DNA of 64,000 bases from an uncultured Paracoccus sp. Its GTDB lineage: Bacteria; Pseudomonadota; Alphaproteobacteria; Rhodobacterales; Rhodobacteraceae. How positions within the stretch are numbered: position 1 is the first letter of the stretch; the number at the start of each line of letters is the position of its first letter. Shown piece by piece: positions 34,288 to 42,603 of the stretch. A program made the translations under genes and the position numbers. The notes under the pieces are model-generated. The model worked only from the letters and a program-made list of their open reading frames with translations. It searched no databases and was not told where the DNA came from. The DNA lies in the NCBI RefSeq assembly GCF_947496875.1, contig NZ_CANMEH010000003.1, forward strand, positions 62,001 through 126,000. Reading direction: 5' to 3'.

Positions 34288-34902
34288 TCAGCTTCGGACC
34301 ACCCAATCTGCGATCGCCGGCAGCAGCTCGTCCATCACCGCCTGGATGGCTGCGACCACCGCAGGCGCGCTGTCGCTGGCGGCCGGGGCAGAGCCCGCGA
34401 CGCGGCGGGAGGCGATCAGGGTCTGATCCACGTCGTTCAGCAGGAACAGTTCCATGTCCACGCGCGCGATGAGATTGCGTGCCGGGTCCGCCTCGATCTG
34501 GAAGGCGTCGATCCGCGCCAGCAGCACGCGTTCGGCCAGCGGCCCGTTCTCGACCTGGCCGACATAGCCGATGCGCCCGGTCCCTGCGACGGATCGGATC
34601 AGCAGGGATTGCAGCAGCAGCGGCACGTCGTCGCTCCACCGGGCGCCGGGCAGGTAGGTGACCGAGCGGGGGTCCGGCCTGACGAGGATGCGGTCCGTGG
34701 CGATGGCCGCCGGTGCCTCGGGCCGGGCCACCACCAGCGTGCGGGAGGATCGGCTGCCTGTCACGGTACCCGACGCGGGCGCCAGATCGAACGTGTCCAG
34801 CGCCGTCCTTGAACCGCTCAGCGCGGACAGGGCGCTGCAGCCCGACAGCGAAGCGACGGCGCCCAGCAGGGCCGCACGGCGGGACAGGTGCCGGATCGTC
34901 AT
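34288..34902 (-). CDS. ABC-type transport auxiliary lipoprotein (PqiC/MlaC-like role)
   Basis: 204 residues. The N-terminus is a lipoprotein signal with lipobox LSGC (about residues 19-22), preceded by SRRAALLGAVAS. The rest fits the ABC-type transport auxiliary lipoprotein family: FDLAP near the start of the mature part, LVRPDPRSVTYLPGARWSD (about 72-90) and VARVDMELFLL. Such lipoproteins work with MCE transporters at the outer membrane. It is the last gene of the mlaE-mlaF-mlaD operon. Two adjacent ATGs (34905 and 34902) both fit the GGAG upstream; the second was taken. Confidence 0.88.
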   Translation of the reverse strand: MTIRHLSRRAALLGAVASLSGCSALSALSGSRTALDTFDLAPASGTVTGSRSSRTLVVARPEAPAAIATDRILVRPDPRSVTYLPGARWSDDVPLLLQSLLIRSVAGTGRIGYVGQVENGPLAERVLLARIDAFQIEADPARNLIARVDMELFLLNDVDQTLIASRRVAGSAPAASDSAPAVVAAIQAVMDELLPAIADWVVRS

Positions 34903-34906
34903 CATC

Positions 34907-36622
34907 TCATCTCCGATACTCGGGAACCCGGTCCTGCAGCAGGAACCGCGCCGGATCACGCTCGAGACTGCGTACAACATCGCTGAGGGCGCGCACCAGA
35001 CCGCGCGCCTCGGCCCCGAGCCGTGACAGTTCGGGCAGGCCCGTGGTGGCGAAGTTGCTGAGCCCCGGGCCGGTGGCGGCAACGGCTTCCTGCAACTGCC
35101 CCATGACCGTGTCGCCGCGCGCGATCAGCGCCCGCAGATCGGTGGTGATCGCGGGCAGGTCCGTCGCCAGCTGGGTTGCGGCCGCATCGATGCTGGCCGA
35201 GGCCGAGCGGATGTCCCCCAGCACCGGCGCAAGATCGGTGTCCATCAGCGCATTCGCTGTCTCGAACGCCGTCGTGGCCCCCGTCAGGGCGCCGTCCGCC
35301 AGCGACAGCGACCGTTCCATCGCCGACAGGGTGGTGCCCGCGCGGTCGAGGAGTTGCGTCGCCCCGGCAATCGCCGCCTGCGCGTCGGTGGTCAGTGGCG
35401 CCAGACCCTGTGTGAAGCCGGTCAGGTCGGCCGCCACGCGGTCGATCGCCTCGGATCCCGCGGTGACCGCGGCCCGGATGTGGGCCACCACCGCGGGCAG
35501 ATCACGCTCTGCCGTGGTCTGGATGGCCGTGAGCGCGGGCCCGATCCCGGCGAGTGCCTCGCGCGCGTCCGCGACCAGTTGTGCGGCGTCGCCTGTGGTG
35601 AGCGTCTTGAGCGAGTCCGATGCTTCGGTCACCGCAGCAAACGCCGTGTCCGCGGCATCGACGGTCCGCTCGACTTCGACCAGCCGGCTGTTCAGCAGCT
35701 CTGCCGTCTGGCCGAACCCGTCCAGCGCGGCGGTGGAGCCCGCGGCAACGTCCCTGACCGCGGTGTCGAGGGCGCCGAGGGTCTGGGCCAGTTGGTCGGC
35801 AATTGCGGGAACCCGGTCGCGCATCAGCACCGCAGCGCTGTCGAACGCCTTCGCCGCGCTGCCGATCGCCGGCCGGGCGGCCTCGACCGTGACTTTAACC
35901 TCGTCGAAGGCCCCGGCTGCCGAGTTCAGCGCGGTGTCTGTGTTCGACAGGGTCGTGGTGACCGACTCACCGATGCTGTCCAGACGGGCGGTAAAGCTGG
36001 CGATCTGATCGGAGGCATCGCGTACGGTCCGCGCCACGTCGGAGAACTCGGTCAGGGCTGCGTCGAGATTGGCCGACGAAGCTTCGACGTTGCGCAGGAT
36101 GCCGGTGACATGCGTGCGGTTCTCGGCGCTGACCAGCTCCTGAAGCTGGCCCAGAAGCGCGTTCGCCTGTGCCATAAGGTCCGGCGCGTCCTCGACCAGA
36201 CCCTGCACGGTCGAGCGGCGCGAGGGGATGATCGGCAACTCGCCTTCGGCGGCCGTCAGGGGAGGGGCGTCGCCCGGGCCACCGGACAGGGAGATGTAGG
36301 CCACACCGGTAACGCCCTGCGACATCAGCTGCGCCACGGTATTTTCTCGCACCGGGGTGGTCGCGTCGATCTCGATGGTGGCGAGGACCTTGGCCGGATC
36401 CTCATCGAAGATCTGCAGTCCGATGACGCTGCCCACCGGGATGCCGTTGAACAGCACGTCGCCCGATGCATCCAGCCCCGACACATCTTCGAACAGGATG
36501 CCATAGAGACGGTATTGCCGTTCAAGCTGCACGTTCGCCAGCCAGATGAAGAATCCCAGCATTCCGAGGATCCCCAGCAGCGTGAAGAGGCCGATCAGGA
36601 TGAAATTCGCGCGGGTTTCCAT
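34907..36622 (-). CDS. mlaD: MlaD-type MCE domain protein with long helical tail
   Basis: 571 residues. A single N-terminal membrane anchor (FILIGLFTLLGILGMLGFFIWL) precedes one MCE domain (about 40-120: YGILFEDVSGLDASGDVLFNG, ATIEIDATTPVRENTVAQL, GVTGVAYISLSGG). About 440 residues of Ala-rich, low-Cys helical sequence follow, with repeated Asp/Thr heptad-like stretches. MCE proteins form hexameric rings that carry lipid between membranes. The tail is longer than in E. coli MlaD and may form a helical needle or tube as in PqiB (inference). The start codon overlaps the mlaF stop (GTGATGG). Confidence 0.92.
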   Translation of the reverse strand: METRANFILIGLFTLLGILGMLGFFIWLANVQLERQYRLYGILFEDVSGLDASGDVLFNGIPVGSVIGLQIFDEDPAKVLATIEIDATTPVRENTVAQLMSQGVTGVAYISLSGGPGDAPPLTAAEGELPIIPSRRSTVQGLVEDAPDLMAQANALLGQLQELVSAENRTHVTGILRNVEASSANLDAALTEFSDVARTVRDASDQIASFTARLDSIGESVTTTLSNTDTALNSAAGAFDEVKVTVEAARPAIGSAAKAFDSAAVLMRDRVPAIADQLAQTLGALDTAVRDVAAGSTAALDGFGQTAELLNSRLVEVERTVDAADTAFAAVTEASDSLKTLTTGDAAQLVADAREALAGIGPALTAIQTTAERDLPAVVAHIRAAVTAGSEAIDRVAADLTGFTQGLAPLTTDAQAAIAGATQLLDRAGTTLSAMERSLSLADGALTGATTAFETANALMDTDLAPVLGDIRSASASIDAAATQLATDLPAITTDLRALIARGDTVMGQLQEAVAATGPGLSNFATTGLPELSRLGAEARGLVRALSDVVRSLERDPARFLLQDRVPEYRR

Positions 36623-37440
36623 CACGGCTCCTCGGCGGGTTCAGTCGGACGGGCGGAAGCTGTTGCGGCAGCTGCACGGGCCCGGGGACCGTTGAAATAT
36701 TCGCGCACCCACGGGTGATCGACCTGCTGCATGTCCGCCAGCGTGCCAACGGCGAGGACCCGGGCGTCGGCCAGCACCGCCACCCGGTCGCAGATCGCGT
36801 AGAGCGAGTCCAGATCGTGGGTCACCAGGAACACCGTCAGGCCGAGCGCGGCCTGCAACTGGCGGATCAGCGTGTCGAACGCGGCGGCCCCGATCGGGTC
36901 CAGTCCGGCAGTCGGCTCGTCCAGGAACACGATCTCGGGATCCAGCGCGATGGCGCGGGCAAAGCCGGCGCGCTTGCGCATGCCGCCGGACAGCTCGGCC
37001 GGGTACTTGTGCTGCGCGTCGTCGGGCAGGCCGACCATGCGGACCTTGAGCGCCGCCAGGGTGACGCGCAGGTCCTCGGCCAGGTCCATCTGCTCGCGCA
37101 TCGGCGCCTCGACGTTCTGGCGCACCGTCAGGGAGGAGAACAGCGCCCCATCCTGGAACATGACGCCCCAACGGCGGCGCAGGCGTCGATACTGCGCCTC
37201 GGGGGTGTCGCGAACGCTCTGCCCCAGCACCTCGATGGTGCCGGCGTCCGGTTTCAGCAGGCCGACGATCTGGCGCAGCAGGACCGACTTGCCGGTGCCG
37301 GAGCCGCCGACGATGCCGATCACCTCGCCCCGCATGACGTCCAGGTTCACGCCGTCATGCACCGCGTGATCGCCGAACCGCTTGACGAGGCCGCGGACCC
37401 GGATGACCGGCTGATCCGGCGCCATGTCGGTCGCCGTCAT
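36622..37440 (-). CDS. mlaF: ABC transporter ATP-binding protein MlaF
   Basis: 272 residues with Walker A GGSGTGKSVLLR (about 42-53), signature LSGGMRKRAGFARA (about 147-160), Walker B EIVFLDEPTAGLDP and switch His in LVTHDLDSLYAI. The SGGMRKR signature is characteristic of the MlaF/Ttg2A ATPases. It powers lipid transport by the MlaE/MlaD complex in the inner membrane. It overlaps mlaE by 4 bp and mlaD by 1 bp. Confidence 0.95.
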   Translation of the reverse strand: MTATDMAPDQPVIRVRGLVKRFGDHAVHDGVNLDVMRGEVIGIVGGSGTGKSVLLRQIVGLLKPDAGTIEVLGQSVRDTPEAQYRRLRRRWGVMFQDGALFSSLTVRQNVEAPMREQMDLAEDLRVTLAALKVRMVGLPDDAQHKYPAELSGGMRKRAGFARAIALDPEIVFLDEPTAGLDPIGAAAFDTLIRQLQAALGLTVFLVTHDLDSLYAICDRVAVLADARVLAVGTLADMQQVDHPWVREYFNGPRARAAAATASARPTEPAEEP

Positions 37441-38573
37441 ACGCCCACCACCGCAAAGAAGATCGAGAACATCGCGTCGGCCACGATGACCATGAAGATC
37501 GACAGCACGACCGACAGCGACGTCAGCCGGCCCAGGGATTCCGCATGACCTTCGACCATCATCCCCTCGTAGCAGCCGATGATCCCGATGATCAGGGCGA
37601 AGAACGGCGCCTTGATCATGCCGACGCCGAAATGCCAGCCATCCGTGTTGGCGACCAGCCGCGTGCGGAACACCGCGGGCGACACGCCAAGTTCGATCCA
37701 GGACATGATCGCCCCGCCGATCAATCCCGAAATGTCGGCGATGAAGCCGAGGACCGGCAGCATCAGGATCAGCGCCAGCACGCGCGGCACCACGAGAACC
37801 ACGACCGGATCCAGCCCGAGTGTCCGCATTGCGTCGATCTCCTCGCGCATCTTCATCGACCCGATGGCGGCGGTGAATGCCGAGCCGGACCGGCCTGCGA
37901 CGATGATTGCCGTCAGCAGGATGCCGAGTTCGCGCAGGACCGAGATCGCGATCAGGTCGACCACGAACACCTCGGCCCCGAACTGGCGCAGCTGGGCCGC
38001 CCCCTGGAATGCCAGCACCACCCCGATCAGGAACGCCATCAGGGCGACGATGGGGATCGCCTTCCAGCCCACCTCCTGCATGTGATGCACGACCGAGGTC
38101 AGCCGCAGCCGGCTGGGCCGCAGCAATGCGGCGACCAGCGCTGCGATGACCTGCCCCAGAAACCCCGTCAGGGCGATGGCTACCTGAACCGCGCCCGCGG
38201 TGCCGCGCCCCAGTGCCTCCAGCCGGTCGGTCAGGCCCGGCTCCGGTTTCTTCTTCGGGGCCTCCGTCGGCAGGTTGCGTCGGACGGTTTCCAGCAACTG
38301 CCCTTGCGCGTCACTGTACCCCAGAAGATCGACCTGCCGCTGCGCCGTGGACAGGCGACGTTCCAGTTCGACCAGCAGCCACGCCCCGGATGCATCCAGC
38401 CGATGCACCTGCGTGATGTCCAGGACTGCGGCGCCGCGGCCGTCGCGGAGGAGGGCCGTCCGGTCGATCCGGCTCACCGCCTCCACCGACAGATCGCCCG
38501 CGATCGAGATCCGCTCATCCGTCACCGCGATGCGGACAGGCGTGGCACCGGACGCGAGGTCGCTTGCTGTCAT
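37437..38573 (-). CDS. mlaE: MlaE permease with N-terminal STAS domain
   Basis: 378 residues: an N-terminal STAS domain (about 1-105; DGRGAAVLDITQVHRLDASGAWLL) fused to a MlaE-type permease (about 130-378; AFLIGVVLAFQGAAQLRQFGAEVFVVDLI, GSMKMREEIDAMRTLGLDP). In E. coli the STAS part is a separate protein, MlaB; the fusion is common in alphaproteobacteria. It is the first gene of the four-gene lipid transport operon. The ATG at 38573 has only a weak purine stretch upstream. Confidence 0.95.
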   Translation of the reverse strand: MTASDLASGATPVRIAVTDERISIAGDLSVEAVSRIDRTALLRDGRGAAVLDITQVHRLDASGAWLLVELERRLSTAQRQVDLLGYSDAQGQLLETVRRNLPTEAPKKKPEPGLTDRLEALGRGTAGAVQVAIALTGFLGQVIAALVAALLRPSRLRLTSVVHHMQEVGWKAIPIVALMAFLIGVVLAFQGAAQLRQFGAEVFVVDLIAISVLRELGILLTAIIVAGRSGSAFTAAIGSMKMREEIDAMRTLGLDPVVVLVVPRVLALILMLPVLGFIADISGLIGGAIMSWIELGVSPAVFRTRLVANTDGWHFGVGMIKAPFFALIIGIIGCYEGMMVEGHAESLGRLTSLSVVLSIFMVIVADAMFSIFFAVVGV

Positions 38574-38924
38574 CGAGGGGAGCCGCGCTTTGACACATCT
38601 CGGGCATGCCCGATGCGGGGCATCAACTCAACCCTGCCGATAGTGGCGCGATCGGACCGATCATGTGACCTGGTGCAGCTGCCCCGGGGCGCCTCGACGA
38701 GAACTGTCGGGGCTGTCGCATGGCCCGCTCGGGTATTCTGCATGACAACGGTTCGTGAGATCTGGGCAAGGGGCCGGACACCGGCCGCACCCGTGCCGTC
38801 AACAGCCAACACAGATGCGCGCGGAATCGGCGCGTGGGCATTCAACGGCCTTGCGTGGCCGTCCGCAATGCCCACGCGCCGATGTCGTGGTCCCGGATCG
38901 GCAATGGCCAACCCGAGAATGGCG
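38574..38924. other. 351-bp non-coding region with a long perfect inverted repeat
   Basis: No gene is supported. Besides the inverted repeat at 38826-38883 there is a 13-bp palindrome GATCGGACCGATC at 38650-38662, about 80 bp upstream of mlaE. Open frames across the region have neither ribosome-binding sites nor familiar sequence. Confidence 0.55.
38826..38883. repeat. Perfect 17-bp inverted repeat forming a two-step hairpin
   Basis: Left arm 38826-38842 and right arm 38867-38883 are exact reverse complements (core GGCGCGTGGGCATT). Inside, ACGGCC (38845-38850) and GGCCGT (38857-38862) form a second stem around a 6-nt loop. It lies 41 bp downstream of the stop of the small gene at 38925-39053 and could end that transcript, but no T-run follows on either strand. 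Confidence 0.7.
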
Positions 38925-39053
38925 TTACCGGCTTTTTGCCTTTGCCACGGTGTCGGCAACGATGTTCTTCGTGCTGGGTGCCGCAGCGATCACTTTCGGC
39001 GTCACCTTCTTCGGCTTCTTTTCATCGCGCCGCTTGTTCATGCCCTTGGCCAT
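38925..39053 (-). CDS. Small Lys-rich protein, 42 residues
   Basis: The ATG at 39053 has a good GGAAGGA ribosome-binding site; the product begins MAKGMNKRRDEKKPKK and ends ADTVAKAKSR. I recognise similar short basic MAKGxNK proteins annotated as hypothetical in alphaproteobacteria. It is strongly cationic with no hydrophobic segment, so it may bind nucleic acid or ribosomes. It is followed by the large hairpin at 38826-38883. The longer in-frame extension to 39155 lacks a ribosome-binding site. Confidence 0.7.
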   Translation of the reverse strand: MAKGMNKRRDEKKPKKVTPKVIAAAPSTKNIVADTVAKAKSR

Positions 39054-39239
39054 GATCGAAGTCCTTCCAAAGCGGTCTCCATCAGACCGACTGCCCACAG
39101 TACACCTTATACCATGAATAGCCATAACGCCGTCGCCCTTTCCGGTGTCGCCCACCGCTGCCGATCAGATCTGCTCGACTCCGTGTCGCCAATCGCATCC
39201 GATCGTGGTCTAGTGACGGCGTGCTGAGGGGGGAAACCA

Positions 39240-39935
39240 ATGACCGAGACCGAGCCAGGCGTCCTGCTGATCACCGGCGCATCGAGCGGTATCGGCGCCG
39301 AAACGGCGCGGGCCGCGGCCGCAAGGGGCTGGCGACTCGCCCTCGCTGCCCGGTCGCTCGACAAGCTGAACGACCTCGTCGCCGAACTGGGCCCTGATCG
39401 CGCCTGCGCCATCGCATGCGACGTTTCCGATTGGGACGACCAGCAGCGGATGGCAGCCGCAGCCCTTGAGCGCTTCGGCCGTATCGACGCGGTCTTCGCC
39501 AATGCCGGGACCGGGGGCGAACCTGGCGGCTTTTCCGGCGCCCCGCCGGAGAGCTGGCGGCGGATGGTCGACGTCAACATCCTTGGCGTGGCCTACACGC
39601 TGCGTGCCACGCTGGAGCACGTGAAGGCGGCGCGGGGACACGTGCTGATCACCAGTTCCATCGCCGGGCGCCGGGTGCTGGCGGGGTCGATGTATGCCGC
39701 CACCAAATGGGCAGTGTCGGCGATCGGCTACGGGCTGCGCGAGGAGCTGCGCGGCACCGGTGTTCGCGTCACACTGATTGAGCCGGGGATGGTGGACACG
39801 CCCTTCTTCGACGCGGCCAAGCCCGATGCGCTGCGGCCCGGCGACGTGGCCCGCAGCGTGATCTATGCGCTCGAACAGCCCCCGGGCGTGGACGTCCACG
39901 AACTCGTTATCCTGCCCACCCCGCCGCTGACGTAA
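39240..39935 (+). CDS. Short-chain dehydrogenase/reductase
   Basis: 231 residues with TGASSGIGAETARA (about 12-25), a cofactor-binding CDVSDWDD acid, NAGTGGE (about 87-93), catalytic Ser in ITSSIAGRR and Tyr/Lys in YAATK (about 148-152). The C-terminal EPGMVDTPFFD is typical of the classical SDRs of the YdfG-like group. The substrate is unknown. GGGGGGAAA immediately upstream gives a strong ribosome-binding site. It has no operon partner; 125 bp separate it from the desaturase gene. Confidence 0.92.
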   Translation: MTETEPGVLLITGASSGIGAETARAAAARGWRLALAARSLDKLNDLVAELGPDRACAIACDVSDWDDQQRMAAAALERFGRIDAVFANAGTGGEPGGFSGAPPESWRRMVDVNILGVAYTLRATLEHVKAARGHVLITSSIAGRRVLAGSMYAATKWAVSAIGYGLREELRGTGVRVTLIEPGMVDTPFFDAAKPDALRPGDVARSVIYALEQPPGVDVHELVILPTPPLT

Positions 39936-39988
39936 AGGTGGCCGGGATGGCGGGATGTCTCGGAACGCTCCGCCTTGCCGGGCCTCTG

Positions 39989-40008
39989 CGCCCCACCTAT
40001 ATGGGGCG
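39989..40008. promoter_or_regulatory. Inverted repeat upstream of the desaturase gene
   Basis: Perfect 7-bp arms CGCCCCA (39989-39995) and TGGGGCG (40002-40008) flank CCTATA. It sits 52 bp upstream of the desaturase start and 53 bp after the SDR stop. The AT core within GC arms would fit an operator overlapping a -10, or a leader hairpin; nothing decides which. Confidence 0.35.
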
Positions 40009-40060
40009 AACATGAAAACGCCGTGCGGGCCGGTGGGCGTATCCGGCTGAACGTCGAGGC

Positions 40061-41104
40061 GTGCTGTTGACATCTTCCGACCACACACAAACTCCGCAGG
40101 TCCGTGAAGCCAAGGACTGGGTCCGTATCCTGGCACGATATCGCGAACCGTCCACGCGCCGCAGCATTTTCGAACTTGTCGTCACACTAGTGCCATTTGC
40201 GCTGCTGTGGGTGCTGGCCTGGGCGTCCATGTCGATCAGCTATTGGCTGACACTCGCCATCGCGATCCTGAACGGGCTGTTTCTGGTCCGCATCTTCTGC
40301 ATCCAGCATGATTGCGGTCACGCCTCGTTCTTTCACAGCCGCAGGGCGCAGGACTGGGTCGGTCGCTGCCTGGGGGTGCTGACGCTGACCCCCTATGACG
40401 TGTGGCGGCGAACGCATTCGATCCATCACGCGCAGCACGGCAATCTCGACCAGCGCGGCATCGGCGACGTTCTGACGCTCACGGTGGCAGAGTACCGCGC
40501 CCGCGGACGTTTTGGCCGGCTGCTCTATCGGCTCTATCGTCACCCTGTCGTGCTGTTCGTCCTGGGGCCCAGCTACCTGTTCCTGCTGCAGAACCGCCTG
40601 CCGCTGGGACTGATGACCTCGGGCTGGCGCTACTGGATCTCGGCGATGGGGACAAATGCCACGATCGCCATCGTTCTCGCGCTGATGATCTGGCTGGGCG
40701 GGCTGATGCCGGTGCTGCTGATCTACATTCCGACCTCGGTGATCGCCGCGACGATCGGTGTCTGGCTGTTCTATGTCCAGCACCAGTTCGAGGAGACGCA
40801 CTGGGCCGAAAACGACGCCTGGCAGTTGCACGAGGCGGCGCTGGCCGGGTCCTCGCATTACGTGCTGCCGCGGCCGCTGCGCTGGCTGTCCGCGAATATC
40901 GGCATCCACCATGTCCACCATCTGTACAGCCGGGTGCCTTTCTACCGCCTGCCCGAGATCCTCCGCGACCATGCCGAACTGGCCGCGGCGCAGCGGCTGA
41001 CCCCGCGGGAGAGCCTGCGATCGGTGAACCTGCATCTGTGGGACGAAAAGCTGAACCGGCTGACCTCGTTTCGCGAGGCGCAGCGTCGCTACGGCACCGC
41101 ATAG
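40061..41104 (+). CDS. Fatty acid desaturase, membrane di-iron type
   Basis: 347 residues with all three histidine boxes of membrane desaturases: HDCGH (about 86-90), HSIHHAQHG (about 122-130) and HHVHH (about 285-289). Two pairs of hydrophobic segments flank them. It introduces a double bond into an acyl chain or related lipid with O2 and reduced ferredoxin. The longest frame starts at a GTG (40061) that lies too close to GAGG; a TTG at 40067 has better spacing, so the first two residues are uncertain. The preceding intergenic region holds the inverted repeat at 39989-40008. Confidence 0.92.
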   Translation: MLLTSSDHTQTPQVREAKDWVRILARYREPSTRRSIFELVVTLVPFALLWVLAWASMSISYWLTLAIAILNGLFLVRIFCIQHDCGHASFFHSRRAQDWVGRCLGVLTLTPYDVWRRTHSIHHAQHGNLDQRGIGDVLTLTVAEYRARGRFGRLLYRLYRHPVVLFVLGPSYLFLLQNRLPLGLMTSGWRYWISAMGTNATIAIVLALMIWLGGLMPVLLIYIPTSVIAATIGVWLFYVQHQFEETHWAENDAWQLHEAALAGSSHYVLPRPLRWLSANIGIHHVHHLYSRVPFYRLPEILRDHAELAAAQRLTPRESLRSVNLHLWDEKLNRLTSFREAQRRYGTA

Positions 41105-41179
41105 GGCTGCCGTGCCGGCAACCGATCGGCTGCGGTCCCGTCGATGACCAACACCGCCGTTCGACCAGGCGGACGTCGT

Positions 41180-42094
41180 CTAGTTCGAGGCGGCCCCGCC
41201 CCGCAGATGCTCGTCGAAGAAGGCCAGCGTGCGTTCCCAGGCGAGCGTCGCCGCCTGTTCGTCGTAGCGCGGGGTCGTGTCGTTGTGGAAACCGTGGTTC
41301 ACGTCCGGGTAGAAATGGACGGTGAACTCCTTGCCATGTTCCTCCAGCGCCGCCTTGTAGGCGTCCCATCCCGCGTTGATCCGCTCGTCCAGACCGGCAT
41401 AGTGGATCATCAGCGGGGCCTGGATCTGCGGCACGTCCTCGGCGGCGGGCTGCCGGCCGTAGAAGGGGACCGAAGCGGCCAGCTCGGGGTAGGCCACCGC
41501 GAGCGCGTTGCAGACCCCGCCACCGTAGCAGAACCCGACGCACCCGACCCGACCGCTGCTGTCGGGGTGGTCCCGCAGGAACTCGAATGCTGCAAAGAAG
41601 TCTTCCATGAGTTTCGCAGGGTCGAGCTCGCTCTGCATCTGGCGGCCATCGTCGTCGTTCCCGGGATAGCCGCCGAGTGGCGTGAGGCCGTCGGGTCCGA
41701 ACGCAAGATAGCCGGCCTTGGCGGTGCGGCGGACGACATCCTCGATGTAAGGGTTCAGACCACGGTTCTCATGGACCACCAGAACAGCGGGCAGCGGGTC
41801 CTCCACGCCGGCCGGCTTGGCCATCAGGCCGCGAATGGTGCCGTGACCGTCGGGGCTTTCGTATTCAACGATTTCCGTTTCGATCGCCGGGTCATCGGCC
41901 GCCACCTGCTGGGCGAGCGCGTAATTCGGCTGGAGCTGTTCGAGAAGCATCGCGCCGGTGACCCCCGCCGCGGCGTAGCGGCCGGCCATCGACATGAACT
42001 CCCGCTTGCTCAGCCGACCATGCACGTAGCCGTCGAAGATCTCGAGGATGCGCGGGTCAAAGTCCGACGCGCGCTTGGGTTTGATGGGGGTCAT
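41180..42094 (-). CDS. Dienelactone hydrolase family protein with N-terminal extension
   Basis: 304 residues from the ATG at 42094 (AAGGAGAGC upstream). After an N-terminal segment with a hydrophobic run (about 40-65, AGRYAAAGVTGAMLLEQL) comes the alpha/beta-hydrolase domain: VHENRGLNPYIEDVVRR, the nucleophile Cys in GCVGFCYGGG (about 195-204), Asp in YAGLDERIN and His in VNHGFHND. This is the Cys-His-Asp triad of the dienelactone hydrolases. The N-terminus resembles exported YghX-like members but lacks a twin-arginine pair (SKREFMSM). The reaction is probably ester or lactone hydrolysis of an unknown compound. Confidence 0.9.
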   Translation of the reverse strand: MTPIKPKRASDFDPRILEIFDGYVHGRLSKREFMSMAGRYAAAGVTGAMLLEQLQPNYALAQQVAADDPAIETEIVEYESPDGHGTIRGLMAKPAGVEDPLPAVLVVHENRGLNPYIEDVVRRTAKAGYLAFGPDGLTPLGGYPGNDDDGRQMQSELDPAKLMEDFFAAFEFLRDHPDSSGRVGCVGFCYGGGVCNALAVAYPELAASVPFYGRQPAAEDVPQIQAPLMIHYAGLDERINAGWDAYKAALEEHGKEFTVHFYPDVNHGFHNDTTPRYDEQAATLAWERTLAFFDEHLRGGAASN

Positions 42095-42342
42095 GGTGCT
42101 CTCCTTCGGAGGACGACGCGGCCAAGGGTCAGGCTGACGGAACCAAGCGCGCATCTGCCTCGACCGTTACCAGGACGGAAATCAGGCGAATGCCGGTTGC
42201 AACGCGCCCGATGCCTGAGTAGGTGTCTGCTGCGCTTGGGCAGCGATTGTGCTCGCGCCATGAGGCACGTTGTCAGATCGGGTCAGGAAAACTGCCCCGC
42301 GTACCTGCCTTCCGCTGGAACGACTTCGCAGGTTGCACTAAT

Positions 42343-42567
42343 ATGGCTCAGACTCCAAGCAAATCTCGCCAGCAGGCCGAGATGGCCTTCGCCCGCGCGC
42401 AATCGCAGTTTCTTTCGCGAGAACGTGCAAGTGAAGAGGCGGAGTCCGACGCTCGACTGCGGGCGGAGAAGACATCGCGGCTGAGGGAAGCGCGGTTGGC
42501 AAAGGAACGTGCCGATCGCGAGAATCCGGTAGCCGCACCCAAACCGACAAAATCACCCGAGGCGTGA
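42343..42567 (+). CDS. Small charged protein, 74 residues
   Basis: The frame from ATG 42343 encodes a highly charged, Ala/Glu/Arg-rich helical protein (MAQTPSKSRQQAEMAFARAQ, then RLREARLAKERADRE). Similar small proteins are widespread as hypothetical in alphaproteobacteria, often next to DUF6481 genes. No Shine-Dalgarno sequence precedes the start, so a short-leader transcript is possible. It is 36 bp upstream of a second charged protein gene. The 248 bp in front (42095-42342) contain nothing else I can support. Confidence 0.75.
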   Translation: MAQTPSKSRQQAEMAFARAQSQFLSRERASEEAESDARLRAEKTSRLREARLAKERADRENPVAAPKPTKSPEA

Positions 42568-42603
42568 TCCACGGGCCAACACCACCAGAAACGGGATAAA
42601 GAT

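Noticed and set aside
38570..38959. 129-codon minus frame between mlaE and the small protein
   Set aside because: No ribosome-binding site or recognisable sequence, and it crosses the large inverted repeat.
42317..42334. Possible EcfG-type stress promoter (GGAAC ... GTT) before the 74-residue protein gene
   Set aside because: The spacing between the elements is about 10 bp, not the 16-17 bp expected.
41144..42484. 446-codon open frame on the plus strand
   Set aside because: It is antisense to the dienelactone hydrolase gene, which has its catalytic triad, and the translation is low-complexity with no family features; a GC-rich shadow frame.
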